Translations under genes and position numbers: made by a program
The notes under the pieces: model-generated
The model's database searches: none
The model's input: only the letters and a program-made list of their open reading frames with translations
Told to the model about the DNA's origin: nothing
Assembly (NCBI RefSeq): GCF_001443605.1
Contig: NZ_CP013118.1
Location: 1 to 64,000 of the forward strand
Length of the DNA: 64,000 nucleotides
Direction: 5' to 3'
From: Salinivirga cyanobacteriivorans
Lineage (GTDB): Bacteria > Bacteroidota > Bacteroidia > Bacteroidales > Salinivirgaceae
Part shown: in pieces, positions 16,769-26,967 of the stretch
Layout: every line of letters starts with the position of its first letter
Position numbering within the stretch: position 1 is the stretch's first letter

Positions 16769-17938
16769 TTAAAGTGATTCTAATTTCTTTTTCACCTCTT
16801 CCAGCTTTTCTGTATATCCCTCTTTACCACGTAATTGCATATAAATGGTTTTAAGGTTTTTTAATACTTGCTTATCTTTTGGAGCTAGTTCATGTGCACG
16901 TTCAAAATATTTTGCTGCACGCATAAACTCTTTTTCAGCATCTTTAAGCAGTTGTTTGTACTCCTTCTCTTTTTCCAGAGGAAGATCGTTGGCCTGGTTC
17001 CTTAATTCTGCAGCTTTGTTGTAAAACAATCTGGCCATGTTGTACATTACATCCACATTATCGGGATCAATCTTCATGGCTTTGTCATAAGCTTCCTGCG
17101 CCTTTTCCGGATTACCCATTTCACTATGAACATTACCCATAGCAAAATAAAGGGTTACATTTTCCGGATCAGCTTCAATGGCTTTTTTCATGTATTTCAG
17201 TGCTTCTTCGAGCTTACCCGATTTGGTGTAATAATCCACCAGCAAAAGCATGATATTTTTATTATCTTCTGCTTTTTCCAGACCAGTTTTGAGTGTTTGT
17301 ACATATTGTACAGTATCTTTCTGATCTTTATAATTTTGGGCAATTAACAGGTAACATCTTGAAACTTCGTGTCCCATTTCAATGCTCTTACTGAACATTT
17401 CATTGGCTTTTTCAATGTTTTCTGACTGTTGTGCAGCAATACCGGTATAGAAATAAATACCTTTGTCAATATCCTCAATATTGAAGGTTTTCTCCAATTT
17501 AGCCGATTCAATTAGTTGCATAAAAGTATTGAAGGCTTTCTGAGGCTGCTCTGCCCTGAGCTGTCTAATCCCCTGGTTAAGTGCTTGTTGAAGTGCAATG
17601 TTGAATAAATTCAACACGTCATCCTCGTATCTACCCCGGTCGTCGAGTTCCAGTGATTTTTTAAACGATTTCATGGCTTCCACCAGTGGCGCTTCATGTA
17701 AATCAGTCAATGAAGTATCCTGATAAATCTTTTGATAAATCATTCCACGGTAATACCATGTTTTAGGATCATCCAGTGTTTTAGGATGGTCTTTTGCTTC
17801 GTCAATGGCTTTCATCGCCTTCTCGAGTTCGTTATACTTGGGCTTGGCGTAGTTATACGCGCTGACAACCTTCGAACGTTGAGCTTGTGTATAAGTGAAC
17901 CCGCTTATTAATAAAACTATTAAAACGATTCTTTTCAT
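16769..17938 (-). CDS. Exported TPR repeat protein
   Basis: The ATG at 17938 gives an immediate signal peptide (MKRIVLIVLLISGFTYTQAQ); the frame is open nine codons further upstream. The mature protein of about 370 residues is almost entirely tetratricopeptide repeats. The clearest are in the second half, for example LEEALKYMKKAIEADPENVT and PEKAQEAYDKAMKIDPDNVD. TPRs are protein-binding scaffolds, and partners cannot be read from the sequence. The gene lies directly downstream of gyrA on the same strand, with a terminator after it. Confidence 0.88.
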   Translation of the reverse strand: MKRIVLIVLLISGFTYTQAQRSKVVSAYNYAKPKYNELEKAMKAIDEAKDHPKTLDDPKTWYYRGMIYQKIYQDTSLTDLHEAPLVEAMKSFKKSLELDDRGRYEDDVLNLFNIALQQALNQGIRQLRAEQPQKAFNTFMQLIESAKLEKTFNIEDIDKGIYFYTGIAAQQSENIEKANEMFSKSIEMGHEVSRCYLLIAQNYKDQKDTVQYVQTLKTGLEKAEDNKNIMLLLVDYYTKSGKLEEALKYMKKAIEADPENVTLYFAMGNVHSEMGNPEKAQEAYDKAMKIDPDNVDVMYNMARLFYNKAAELRNQANDLPLEKEKEYKQLLKDAEKEFMRAAKYFERAHELAPKDKQVLKNLKTIYMQLRGKEGYTEKLEEVKKKLESL

Positions 17939-17998
17939 GTTGGTGTATTTTTTTGTACAGTTCAAAAATATGCGATTTTATGCGATTATCAAATATTT

Positions 17999-20494
17999 TT
18001 ACTGTTCTTCTGGTGAATTATCATCATCAACCTGTGCATCTTCTATCTCATCGTCCCCGTTACTTTCGGCATAAGCAATTGCAGCTATATGGTCATCTTT
18101 TTTGAGGTTGATTAGTCTCACTCCTTGTGTGGCTCTGCCCAATACGCGCATTTCTTCAACCGATAACCTGATGGTTAATCCTTTACGGGTAATAATCATG
18201 ATATCATCCTGATTCGTAACTCCTTTTAAAGCAATTAAATCACCTGTTTTATCGGTGATATTCATGGTTTTTACACCTTTACCACCTCTTCTGATGATAC
18301 GATAATCCTGAATCAAAGAACGTTTGCCGTATCCTTTTTCTGATACAACGAGTATATCTTCTGATTCATTTTCAACAGTAATCATGCCAATCACTTCATC
18401 ATTGCCTGAAATTGATATTCCACGCACACCTGCAGCATTTCTTCCGACCGTGCGTACATCTTTTTCAGGGAATCTTATCGCTTTGCCCGACTTCACACCC
18501 ATAAGAATATCGTGCTCGCCATTGGTAAGTTTAGCTTCCAGAAGTTCGTCTCCTTCTCTTATATTTACAGCCACAATACCGTTGGTTCTTGGCCGCGAAT
18601 AAGCTTCAAGCAAGGTTTTCTTGACTATACCTTTCTTGGTTGCTAAAACAATATAGTGTGATTTAAGATATTCATCATCTTTAAGATCCTGAATGTGAAT
18701 ATAGGCTTTTACCCTGTCGTCAGGCTCTATATTCAGCATATTCTGCATTGCTCTTCCCTTGGAAGTACGGGTGCCTTCAGGTATTTCGTAAACTTTAAGC
18801 CAGAAACATTTGCCTTTTTCTGTGAAGAAAAGCATAGTATTGTGCATTGATGCCACATACATATGCTCCACAAAATCGGCATCGCGGGTTGACGAACCAC
18901 GAGCTCCGGTTCCACCTCTGCCCTGCGTTTTAAATTCCGTAAGTACAGTGCGCTTGATGTAACCCATATGTGAAATGGTAATAACCACATCTTCATCGGC
19001 ATAAAAATCTTCCGGGTTGAATTCTTCCGCATTCATTACTATTTCTGTGCGGCGTTCATCACCATAGTGCTCTTTAACCTCAACCAATTCATCCTTCACA
19101 ATACCCATTCTAATCTCCCGGTCGGCTAATACCTTTTTGTACCACTCTATTTTCTCAAGCAGTTCATTATATTCATCGCGCAGTTTATCCTGCTCCAGAC
19201 CTGTCAGCTGCCCCAAGCGCATATCAACAATGGCACGAGACTGCGCATCAGATAATTCAAAGCGTTCCATTAAACGGTTACGAGCTTCTTCTCTGTTCGA
19301 TGACGTCTTGATTAGCTGAACAACTTCATCAATATTATCACTGGCAATGATCAATCCTTCGAGGATGTGTGCTCTTTTTTCGGCCTGATCGAGTTCATAT
19401 TGGGTCCGCCGTGTAACTACCTCGTGGCGATGCTCAATAAACTCATGAATAATCTCCTTTAAATTTAATAGCTTCGGCCTGCCTTTAACAAGGGCAATAC
19501 TGTTTACACTAAATGTGGATTGCAGCTGTGTATATTTGTATAACTTATTAAGTACGACATTGGCTATGGCATCCCGTTTTATATCATAAACGATACGCGT
19601 ACCATTTCGATCCGATTCATCGTTAATATTAGAAACTCCTTCCAGTTTCTTTTCATTGATCAACTCAGCCGTTTTCATAATCATCTCGGCTTTGTTCACC
19701 ATATATGGAATTTCGGTAACGATAATACGCTCTTTACCTGAACTGTCGGTTTCAATCTCGGATTTGGCCCTGATAACTACTCTTCCTTTACCGGTACGGT
19801 AGGCTTCTTTCACGCCGGAATACCCGTAAATGGTACCTCCTGTAGGGAAATCAGGAGCCTTCACATGTTCAATTAAAGTCTCAATATCCACTTCCGGTTC
19901 ATCAATGTATGCAACACAAGCATCAATTACATTGTTGAGGTTATGCGGTGGTATATTGGTGGCCATACCTACAGCAATACCAGAGGTTCCGTTAATTAAT
20001 AAGGTTGGCAGCCTGGTGGGCAGCACTGTTGGTTCTTTTAACGTATCGTCGAAATTTAATTGAAAATCTACTGTATTTTTGTCAATATCTGCCAAAGTAA
20101 GGTCAGAAATACGCTGCAACCTGGCTTCAGTATAACGAAGGGCCGCAGGGCTGTCACCATCAACAGACCCAAAATTACCCTGACCGTCGACAAGTTTATA
20201 GCGCATGGACCAGGGCTGTGCCATTCTGACCATTGTGAGATAGACAGAGGAATCACCGTGCGGGTGATACTTACCCAACACCTCTCCCACAATACGTGCT
20301 GATTTTTTATAAGCTTTATTATAAGTTACACCCAGTTCATGCATACCGAACAGCACCCTGCGGTGTACGGGTTTTAAACCGTCTCTAACATCCGGTAAGG
20401 CCCGGGCTACAATCACCGACATTGAATAGTCAATGTAGGCAGATTTCATCTCCTCTTCGATGTTAATCTTGTGAATTTTCTCTCCTTCAGCCAT
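17999..20494 (-). CDS. gyrA: DNA gyrase subunit A
   Basis: The breakage-rejoining subunit of DNA gyrase, which introduces negative supercoils. The 831 residues show the N-terminal [21 protein letters not shown] segment and the catalytic Tyr121 in [10 protein letters not shown]. The C-terminal propeller carries a GyrA-box-like QGRGGTG, which favours gyrase over ParC, and the tail is acidic. In the quinolone-binding segment [14 protein letters not shown], Ser82 matches E. coli Ser83, but Leu86 replaces the E. coli Asp87. gyrB is not in the window. Confidence 0.96.
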   Translation of the reverse strand: MAEGEKIHKINIEEEMKSAYIDYSMSVIVARALPDVRDGLKPVHRRVLFGMHELGVTYNKAYKKSARIVGEVLGKYHPHGDSSVYLTMVRMAQPWSMRYKLVDGQGNFGSVDGDSPAALRYTEARLQRISDLTLADIDKNTVDFQLNFDDTLKEPTVLPTRLPTLLINGTSGIAVGMATNIPPHNLNNVIDACVAYIDEPEVDIETLIEHVKAPDFPTGGTIYGYSGVKEAYRTGKGRVVIRAKSEIETDSSGKERIIVTEIPYMVNKAEMIMKTAELINEKKLEGVSNINDESDRNGTRIVYDIKRDAIANVVLNKLYKYTQLQSTFSVNSIALVKGRPKLLNLKEIIHEFIEHRHEVVTRRTQYELDQAEKRAHILEGLIIASDNIDEVVQLIKTSSNREEARNRLMERFELSDAQSRAIVDMRLGQLTGLEQDKLRDEYNELLEKIEWYKKVLADREIRMGIVKDELVEVKEHYGDERRTEIVMNAEEFNPEDFYADEDVVITISHMGYIKRTVLTEFKTQGRGGTGARGSSTRDADFVEHMYVASMHNTMLFFTEKGKCFWLKVYEIPEGTRTSKGRAMQNMLNIEPDDRVKAYIHIQDLKDDEYLKSHYIVLATKKGIVKKTLLEAYSRPRTNGIVAVNIREGDELLEAKLTNGEHDILMGVKSGKAIRFPEKDVRTVGRNAAGVRGISISGNDEVIGMITVENESEDILVVSEKGYGKRSLIQDYRIIRRGGKGVKTMNITDKTGDLIALKGVTNQDDIMIITRKGLTIRLSVEEMRVLGRATQGVRLINLKKDDHIAAIAYAESNGDDEIEDAQVDDDNSPEEQ

Positions 20495-20521
20495 TCATTT
20501 TACATTTTGAAAATTAGCATT

Positions 20522-20529
20522 CAAAAATA
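20522..20529 (-). promoter_or_regulatory. Candidate -7 element for gyrA
   Basis: Minus strand TATTTTTG matches TAnnTTTG and lies 27 bp before the gyrA ATG. No clear TTTG is present at the -33 distance, so support is partial. Confidence 0.4.
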
Positions 20530-20657
20530 CAAATAATGGTGGTATATCCTATCGTTTTGGACCGAACTTTATCAACAGTTACATGTTCATAAATAATGGT
20601 CTGTTTTTTGAAACAAGAATGTTAAATTTACATATTCAAAAGAAAAGCAAAACGCTT

Positions 20658-23198
20658 ATGAATGCACAATTTTCTGAAAGATTACACGAAGTTTTATCAT
20701 ACAGCCGGGAAGAGGCCATACGCCTTGGAAATGAATCGATTAGCGTAGAGCATCTCTTCCTCGGAATTTTGCGTGAAGGCGAAGGGCCGGCCGTTGACGT
20801 GCTTATTTCAATGGGTATAAAACTCTTCGAACTGCGACAAATCATTGAAGAACAAATCAGGCAAGACAAAGTGACCGACATTGCTGAAAAAAATAATTTG
20901 CCACTGCTCAGGCCTGCAGAACGGGTACTGAAACTTATTTACCTCGAGGCCCGGTCACTTGAGAGTGAAGAGGTCGATACCCAGCACCTGATGATGGCTA
21001 TTTTAAAAGAAGAAAACTCCTTAACCGCCATGACACTGAGAGAAATGCAGGTAGATTATGATCGTTTTAAAGAGAATTATTTAAAATACAGCCCCCAGGC
21101 CAGAAGCGATTCCGGCTATGGAGACGAAGAGATGGACGAACCCGGTGATTTTCAATCATCGACCTCAAAATCAGACTCTGACACGCCGGTACTCGATAAT
21201 TTCGGTGTAGACCTTACCAAGGCTGCAGAAGAGAAACGTCTGGATCCGATTGTAGGGCGTGAAATTGAAATTGAACGACTTGCACAAATCCTGAGCCGGC
21301 GCAAAAAGAATAATCCGGTACTGATTGGTGAACCAGGAGTTGGTAAATCAGCTATTGTTGAGGGCATGGCTGCCCGTATTGTAAAACGACAGGTTTCCCG
21401 CGTTTTATTTGACAAAAGAATTATGACACTTGATCTGGCTTCTATTGTAGCCGGAACAAAATATCGTGGCCAGTTTGAAGAACGCATAAAGGCCATTCTT
21501 AATGAGCTGTCGAAGAATGACAATATTATTCTTTTCATTGACGAAATTCATACCATTGTAGGCGCAGGAGGGGCAACGGGATCGCTCGATGCAGCGAATA
21601 TGCTTAAGCCTGCACTAGCACGTGGCGAAATACAATGTATAGGCGCCACCACCCTGGATGAATATCGCCAGCATATTGAAAAAGATGGTGCACTGGAGCG
21701 TCGCTTCCAGAAAGTTATGGTCGAAGCAACTTCCCAGGAGGAAACCATGGAGATTCTGCACCGCATAAAGGATCGTTATGAAGAGCATCATAATGTGAAT
21801 TATACAGAGGAAGCACTTGATGCATGTATAAAGTTATCTATGCGTTATATAAGCGACCGCTACTTGCCGGATAAAGCCATTGATGCACTGGATGAAAGTG
21901 GATCGCGCGTGCATATTTCCAATATTAATGTGCCGGAACGGATTTTGGAACTGGAAAAAGAGATTGAAAAAATCCACGACGAAAAGATCCAAAAGGTACA
22001 TGAACAAAATTTTGAACAAGCTGCTGCTCTTAGAGATACAGAGCGAAAAAAGAACGATGAGCTCGAAAAAGAAAAAGAAAACTGGGAACAGGAGCTTGTC
22101 AAACATCGTGAAACCGTGACGGAAGAAAATGTGGCAGAAGTAATTGCCATGATGACAGGTGTACCTGTTCAGCGTATTGCTCAAACCGAAGGTAACCGCT
22201 TGTTGAAAATGGGCGAAGAGATACGTGAAAACGTTATTGGACAGGAGCAGGCCATTGATAAAATTGTGAAAGCAATTCAAAGGAATCGCGCAGGGCTTAA
22301 AGATCCTAATAAACCGATCGGTACATTTATTTTTCTTGGACCCACCGGTGTGGGTAAAACACAATTGGCCAAGGTGCTGGCCGAGTACCTTTTTGACTCA
22401 CAAGATGCCCTCTTGCGTGTCGATATGAGTGAATATATGGAGAAATTTGCAGTTTCGCGACTTGTTGGAGCACCTCCCGGATATGTAGGTTATGAAGAAG
22501 GCGGGCAACTTACCGAAAAAGTGCGCCGCAAGCCCTATTCAGTTGTTTTGCTCGATGAAATCGAAAAAGCACACCCCGATGTTTTCCATATTTTACTACA
22601 GGTGCTTGATGAAGGGCGTTTGACAGATAGTTTTGGACGCAGAGTAGATTTTAGGAACACCATCATCATTATGACTTCGAACATTGGTTCGCGAGAATTG
22701 AGAGAATTCGGACAGGGTGTTGGTTTTGCCACGTCTGCTACCGTTAAAAGTGTCGATGATCGTGCCAAGGGTATCATTCAAAAGGCTTTAAAAAATGCAT
22801 TTGCGCCTGAGTTTATTAACCGCCTCGACGATGTGGTGATGTTCAATTCTTTGGATAAAGCCGCTATTAACAAAATAATTGATATTGAGCTTAAAGGATT
22901 GTATATACGAACCGAAGAACTTGGCTATAAACTAGAACTTTCGGCACCAGCAAAAGAGTTCATTGCCGACAAAGGATTTGATACGCAATATGGTGCTCGT
23001 CCTCTAAAAAGAGCGATACAAAAATACTTGGAGGATGAAATGGCTGAACTTATATTGAAATCAGACATTAGTGCTGGTGATACCATAAAGGCAGTTTTCA
23101 GTAAAAAAGAAGAAAAAATTGAATTTAAAATAAAGAAAGCTTCCAATGAAGCGGACCCCTCAGGAGACAATGAGGAAAACAAAAAAGAAAATAATTAA
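20658..23198 (+). CDS. clpC: ClpC-type AAA+ unfoldase
   Basis: An ATP-dependent Clp unfoldase of the ClpC type that feeds proteins to ClpP. The ATG at 20658 is chosen because [20 protein letters not shown] aligns with known ClpC starts; the open frame extends 25 codons upstream without family support. In 846 residues the order is Clp-N repeats (about 1-140), a first AAA+ domain with Walker A GEPGVGKS (224-231), a UVR-type coiled coil (about 430-490), a second AAA+ domain with Walker A GPTGVGKT (561-568), and the D2 small domain. No adaptor genes (mcsA/mcsB, ctsR) are adjacent. Confidence 0.95.
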   Translation: MNAQFSERLHEVLSYSREEAIRLGNESISVEHLFLGILREGEGPAVDVLISMGIKLFELRQIIEEQIRQDKVTDIAEKNNLPLLRPAERVLKLIYLEARSLESEEVDTQHLMMAILKEENSLTAMTLREMQVDYDRFKENYLKYSPQARSDSGYGDEEMDEPGDFQSSTSKSDSDTPVLDNFGVDLTKAAEEKRLDPIVGREIEIERLAQILSRRKKNNPVLIGEPGVGKSAIVEGMAARIVKRQVSRVLFDKRIMTLDLASIVAGTKYRGQFEERIKAILNELSKNDNIILFIDEIHTIVGAGGATGSLDAANMLKPALARGEIQCIGATTLDEYRQHIEKDGALERRFQKVMVEATSQEETMEILHRIKDRYEEHHNVNYTEEALDACIKLSMRYISDRYLPDKAIDALDESGSRVHISNINVPERILELEKEIEKIHDEKIQKVHEQNFEQAAALRDTERKKNDELEKEKENWEQELVKHRETVTEENVAEVIAMMTGVPVQRIAQTEGNRLLKMGEEIRENVIGQEQAIDKIVKAIQRNRAGLKDPNKPIGTFIFLGPTGVGKTQLAKVLAEYLFDSQDALLRVDMSEYMEKFAVSRLVGAPPGYVGYEEGGQLTEKVRRKPYSVVLLDEIEKAHPDVFHILLQVLDEGRLTDSFGRRVDFRNTIIIMTSNIGSRELREFGQGVGFATSATVKSVDDRAKGIIQKALKNAFAPEFINRLDDVVMFNSLDKAAINKIIDIELKGLYIRTEELGYKLELSAPAKEFIADKGFDTQYGARPLKRAIQKYLEDEMAELILKSDISAGDTIKAVFSKKEEKIEFKIKKASNEADPSGDNEENKKENN

Positions 23199-23220
23199 CC
23201 GACAATTTAAAATGAAGATA

Positions 23221-23256
23221 AAATACCGGATCACTCTTATGATCCGGTATTTTTTT
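23221..23256 (+). terminator. Intrinsic terminator after clpC
   Basis: AAATACCGGATCA (23221-23233) pairs perfectly with TGATCCGGTATTT (23240-23252) around a 6-base loop, followed by T residues. Confidence 0.93.
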
Positions 23257-23326
23257 GCCTTGCTCAAAACAAAAGCCCATTTCAACTGTCAGGAATAGTA
23301 AATAATTAACTAAAAAAACACAAGCA

Positions 23327-23836
23327 ATGGATAAAAACGATGTTAAGGTAACTTTTGGAGGAAATCCTGTAACTTTAGTAGGAAAAGAAATAAAAGTCGG
23401 GGAAAAAGCACCTGATTTTACCGTTATCAATAATGATTTGAAACCAGTTAAACTAAGTGACTACAAAGGTAAAACGCGTATTATTTCAGTTTTTCCCTCA
23501 ATTGACACACCTGTTTGCGCTACTCAAAACCGAATTTTCAATCAGAAAGCTGCTGAGCTGGATGATACAGTCATTTTATCAGTATCGAACGATTTACCAT
23601 TTGCTCAGAAGCGTTTTTGCGGCGCAGAAGGCATCGATCAGGTGGTAACCCTCTCCGATCATAAAGACCTTGAGTTTGGATCAAAATATGGCTTCTTAAT
23701 TGACGAATTAAGGCTACTTGCCAGAGGAGTTGTGATTGTTGATAAGGATGATAAAGTACAATACGTAGAATACGTAAATGAAATTGGAGAAGAGCCAGAC
23801 TATGAAAAAGCAATTGAAGTGGCTAAAAAGCTATAA
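23327..23836 (+). CDS. tpx: Thiol peroxidase
   Basis: An atypical two-cysteine peroxiredoxin that reduces hydrogen and lipid peroxides using thioredoxin. In 169 residues the peroxidatic Cys64 lies in PSIDTPVCATQ and the resolving Cys98 in RFCGAEG, at the spacing of E. coli Tpx (Cys61 and Cys95). The N-terminal VTFGGNPVTLVG and the central APDFTV are also typical. It stands alone between the clpC terminator and a shared convergent terminator. Confidence 0.96.
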   Translation: MDKNDVKVTFGGNPVTLVGKEIKVGEKAPDFTVINNDLKPVKLSDYKGKTRIISVFPSIDTPVCATQNRIFNQKAAELDDTVILSVSNDLPFAQKRFCGAEGIDQVVTLSDHKDLEFGSKYGFLIDELRLLARGVVIVDKDDKVQYVEYVNEIGEEPDYEKAIEVAKKL

Positions 23837-23850
23837 TAGACAATATGTAT

Positions 23851-23890
23851 AAAAAAAATGCTGATTTCGAAAATCAGCATTTTTTTTTTT
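23851..23890. terminator. Bidirectional terminator between convergent genes
   Basis: ATGCTGATTT (23858-23867) pairs with AAATCAGCAT (23871-23880). An A run precedes it and a ten-T run follows, so it can end transcripts from tpx and from the converging coiled-coil gene, whose stop is at the right edge. Confidence 0.9.
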
Positions 23891-26300
23891 ATTTTGAGGT
23901 CTCAGTCAAATATATTGATTTACTGATATTTCTATAAGTCAGATCATCATCTTCAATGAAATAAAAAACACCACCCCAGTCGTGTTTTACTTTCATATAA
24001 ACTTTTACCAACCCATTTTCATTTATAAACACTTTTGTAATCTTTTTATGTGGCTTTTCAATTTCTTTAACTGTCTTTTGCCGGGTATAAACTTCAGCTA
24101 ATTTATTTTTGTATGCTTTTATAGCCTTTTGGCGCTCTGCATCAGATAATTTAGAATTTTTGGCCATGTTTTCCAGTTCAGCGAGTGTACCTTCAGGCAA
24201 ATCGTCCCCGTTGGTCTGTTTACCTTGAGACTCAGCCTTTTGTTGTGCCAGTTTACGAGCCCGCTCAGCTGCTTCGCGTCTTCGTTGTTCGTTCTCTTCT
24301 TTACGTTTTTGTTCAGCTTCACGCTTTCTGCGCAGCTCTGCAGCTTCTTTTACCTTTTGAATGCTATCCTGCCGACTTTTAATCTCGGCCAGCTTTGCCT
24401 CACGGGCTTCAGCCACACGCCTGGCTTCTGCAATAGAGTCTTTGCGCCGTTGTGCTTCCTGGACCTTCAGTAAACTATCGGCGCGGGCTTTTTCGCGTGC
24501 CAACTTCCGGGTGCGTTTAATGGCTTCTTTACGTTTTTGCTCTGCTTCTTCTTTACGTTTTTGCTCAGCCTCTCGCTGCCTGCGCAGTTCTGCAGCTTCT
24601 TTAGCTTTTTGTATGCTGTCCTGCCGACTTTTAATCTCGGCCAGCTTTGCCTCACGGGCTTCAGCTACACGCCTGGCTTCTGCAATAGAGTCTTTGCGCC
24701 GTTGTGCTTCCTGGACCTTCAGTAAACTATCGGCGCGGGCTTTTTCGCGTGCCAACTTCCGGGTGCGTTTAATGGCTTCTTTACGTTTTTGCTCTGCTTC
24801 TTCTTTACGTTTTTGCTCAGCCTCTCGCTGCCTGCGCAGTTCTGCAGCTTCTTTAGCTTTTTGTATGCTGTCCTGCCGACTTTTAATCTCGGCCAGCTTT
24901 GCCTCACGGGCTTCAGCTACACGCCTGGCTTCTGCAATAGAGTCTTTGCGCCGTTGTGCTTCCTGGACCTTCAGTAAACTATCGGCGCGGGCTTTTTCGT
25001 GTGCCAACTTCCGGGTGCGTTTAATGGCTTGCTTACGTTTTTGCTCTGCTTCTTCTTTACGTTTTTGTTCAGCTTCCCGCTTTCTGCGCAGTTCTGCAGC
25101 TTCTTTAGCTTTTTGTATGCTGTCCTGCCTGCGTTTAAGCTCTGCAAGCTTTGCTTCACGAGCCTCTGCAGCGCGTTTGGCCTGGGCAATAGAATCCTGT
25201 CTTCTCTGTTCCGCCTGCGCTTGCTTAAGACTATCTGCCCGTGCTTTTTCACGTGCCAACTTTCTGGCCCGGGCTATACTGTCCTGACGACGCTGTTCGG
25301 CTTCAACTCTTTTTATGCTGTCGGCACGGGCTTTCTCCTTAGCCAAACGTTGTGCACGCTCAATAGCTTCCTGCCGCTTGCGCTCGGCTTCTTCTTTACG
25401 TTTACGTTCAAGCTCGGCCAACCTCCGTTTTTCTGCTTCTTCTTTAGCCTTCTGTATACTGTCCTGCCTGCGTTTTTCTGCTGCAAGTCTTCGTTCCCGT
25501 TCTTCGGCAATTCTTTTGGCTTCTGCTATTGAGTCCTTCCTCCTTTGTTCCGCCTGTGCTTGTTTTAGGCTGTCGGCACGGGCTTTTTGCCGTGCAATTT
25601 TGCGTGCCCTTGCTATGGAGTCTTTTCTTTTTTGCTCTGCCTCAACTCGTTTTAAACTATCGGCACGGGCTTTTTCTCTTGCCAGTCGCTTTGCTCGTTC
25701 CTCTGCTGCACGACGTTCTTTTTCTTTTTGAGCCAAACGTTTAGCTTCAATCTCAGCTGCTGCTTGTTCTGCTTTGTCCTGTGCTTTTTTCTGTTGGGCC
25801 TGTTCCTGCTTCTTTTCCTTTTCTTGCTGGGCTATTTTAGATTGTATTGATTTTGAATAGTCCATATCGTAACCAAAATCACGAATTGAAGGGTCGTATT
25901 TAATACGTCCTACGGGCTGATTAAAAACGACTATATTATCATCATTTTGTTCTTCAAGCGTAACACGAAACTCATATGGCCTGAAGGGAAACAACATCGG
26001 ATCGTTTTTCGCAGCTGCAGGTACTTTAGTATTTACCTGAATCTTTTTCGTGATATAACCCCGCCGCTTGAATGTAAGAATGTAATTTTTGTCGTAATCG
26101 AGCTCAAACTCAAATTTACCATTACGTGGAGGTTGAACTTCTTTGATCTGATTGCCGTTTTCTGTGAGCGTAATGGTAGATTTTTCTTCATCGCCTCCCT
26201 TTACCTTTAATTTACCAAAAACAATAAAAATATCTTTCTGGCCGACCAATAAAGCGGGCAGAAAAAAGAGTAAAGTAATGAAGATGTATTTAATGTTCAT
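23889..26300 (-). CDS. Exported repeat-rich charged coiled-coil protein
   Basis: The ATG at 26300 gives a signal peptide (MNIKYIFITLLFFLPALLVG); a start nine codons upstream is less likely. Of 803 residues, about 20-110 form a beta-sandwich of carboxypeptidase-regulatory or PEGA-like type. About 165-670 is an uninterrupted R/K/E/A/Q-rich helix with a recurrent ARADSL and RRQDSI pattern. About 680-803 is a C-terminal domain without a recognised family. Residues about 391-646 are three nearly identical 84-residue repeats. A long periplasmic rod or single helix is likely, and the function is unknown. Replication slippage may vary its length. Confidence 0.8.
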   Translation of the reverse strand: MNIKYIFITLLFFLPALLVGQKDIFIVFGKLKVKGGDEEKSTITLTENGNQIKEVQPPRNGKFEFELDYDKNYILTFKRRGYITKKIQVNTKVPAAAKNDPMLFPFRPYEFRVTLEEQNDDNIVVFNQPVGRIKYDPSIRDFGYDMDYSKSIQSKIAQQEKEKKQEQAQQKKAQDKAEQAAAEIEAKRLAQKEKERRAAEERAKRLAREKARADSLKRVEAEQKRKDSIARARKIARQKARADSLKQAQAEQRRKDSIAEAKRIAEERERRLAAEKRRQDSIQKAKEEAEKRRLAELERKRKEEAERKRQEAIERAQRLAKEKARADSIKRVEAEQRRQDSIARARKLAREKARADSLKQAQAEQRRQDSIAQAKRAAEAREAKLAELKRRQDSIQKAKEAAELRRKREAEQKRKEEAEQKRKQAIKRTRKLAHEKARADSLLKVQEAQRRKDSIAEARRVAEAREAKLAEIKSRQDSIQKAKEAAELRRQREAEQKRKEEAEQKRKEAIKRTRKLAREKARADSLLKVQEAQRRKDSIAEARRVAEAREAKLAEIKSRQDSIQKAKEAAELRRQREAEQKRKEEAEQKRKEAIKRTRKLAREKARADSLLKVQEAQRRKDSIAEARRVAEAREAKLAEIKSRQDSIQKVKEAAELRRKREAEQKRKEENEQRRREAAERARKLAQQKAESQGKQTNGDDLPEGTLAELENMAKNSKLSDAERQKAIKAYKNKLAEVYTRQKTVKEIEKPHKKITKVFINENGLVKVYMKVKHDWGGVFYFIEDDDLTYRNISKSIYLTETSK
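24361..25128 (-). repeat. Three tandem 252-bp near-identical repeats
   Basis: A 252-bp unit (84 codons) recurs three times, with starts near 24361, 24613 and 24865. The first two copies and most of the third are almost identical at DNA level, and divergence begins around 25000. Older, more diverged copies of the same protein pattern continue to about 25760. The repeat stays in frame. Confidence 0.9.
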
Positions 26301-26462
26301 GAATTCTTTTTTATCTATGAAAGCCACAGTTTAATTACTTTTAAATTAATTGTGACAAATCAGCAAAAATCTGTATTTAAATAAAACGGTGTTTCTACCC
26401 GTTTAATATTCCGTATAATTTTATATCTTATGCCTAACAAAAAAAGCTAAAATTTGCCGAAT

Positions 26463-26966
26463 ATGAAAAAATATTTAACGCTCATTTGTTTCGCTTTTAT
26501 CCTTTGTGCTTCTTATGCACAAGAAAACGATACATTGCTGGATTATAGTATGCAATTAATAAGCCAACAGGAATTTGAAAAAGCTATACCCTATTTAAAT
26601 ACCTACAGTCAAAACCATCCTGAAAATCTGAATGCAAAATTACAATTAGCTTTTTGTCTTACACAAACAGGTCAGCTGGAAAAAAGTATAACCCTGTACC
26701 AGCATATTTTATCGGCCAGGCCAGGCTATCACAGGGCGTATTATATGCTTGCCAATTTGTATATGCAGAAATCACAACTCGAAAAGGCATTAACTTTTAG
26801 CAATAAGGCTCTAGAATTGAAAAACAATCAGCCGGACTATTTACTCGTAAAGGCACAAATATTTAGGCGACAGGGTGACATAAAAGAGGCTTGCCGTTAT
26901 TATAAAAAAGCAAAACGTAAAGGCAGCAGCGAAGCTAAATACAGCCTCGACAAATACTGCAAGTAG
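26463..26966 (+). CDS. Small exported TPR protein
   Basis: From the ATG at 26463 the protein has 167 residues and a signal peptide ending near CASYAQ. A TTG three codons earlier is a less likely start. Three or four tetratricopeptide repeats follow, for example LEKSITLYQHILSARPGYHR and LEKALTFSNKALELKNNQPD, and a last partial repeat resembles Sel1 types (EACRYYKKAKRKGSSEAKY). It probably acts as a periplasmic protein-binding scaffold. It ends one base before the stop of the converging histidine kinase gene. Confidence 0.85.
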   Translation: MKKYLTLICFAFILCASYAQENDTLLDYSMQLISQQEFEKAIPYLNTYSQNHPENLNAKLQLAFCLTQTGQLEKSITLYQHILSARPGYHRAYYMLANLYMQKSQLEKALTFSNKALELKNNQPDYLLVKAQIFRRQGDIKEACRYYKKAKRKGSSEAKYSLDKYCK

Positions 26967-26967
26967 T

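Noticed and set aside
20583-20657. Longer N-terminus for ClpC
   Set aside because: The extra 25 residues do not match ClpC starts, whereas [12 protein letters not shown] does.
21834-22364. Minus-strand open frame of 176 codons inside clpC
   Set aside because: Lies wholly within the well-supported clpC gene and has no recognisable domain; it is a reverse-strand shadow.
24361-25287. Long plus-strand open frame (308 codons) rich in Ser, Ala, Arg, Leu and Phe
   Set aside because: It is the antisense of the minus-strand coiled-coil repeats and repeats with the same 252-bp period; no start signal, promoter or family support.
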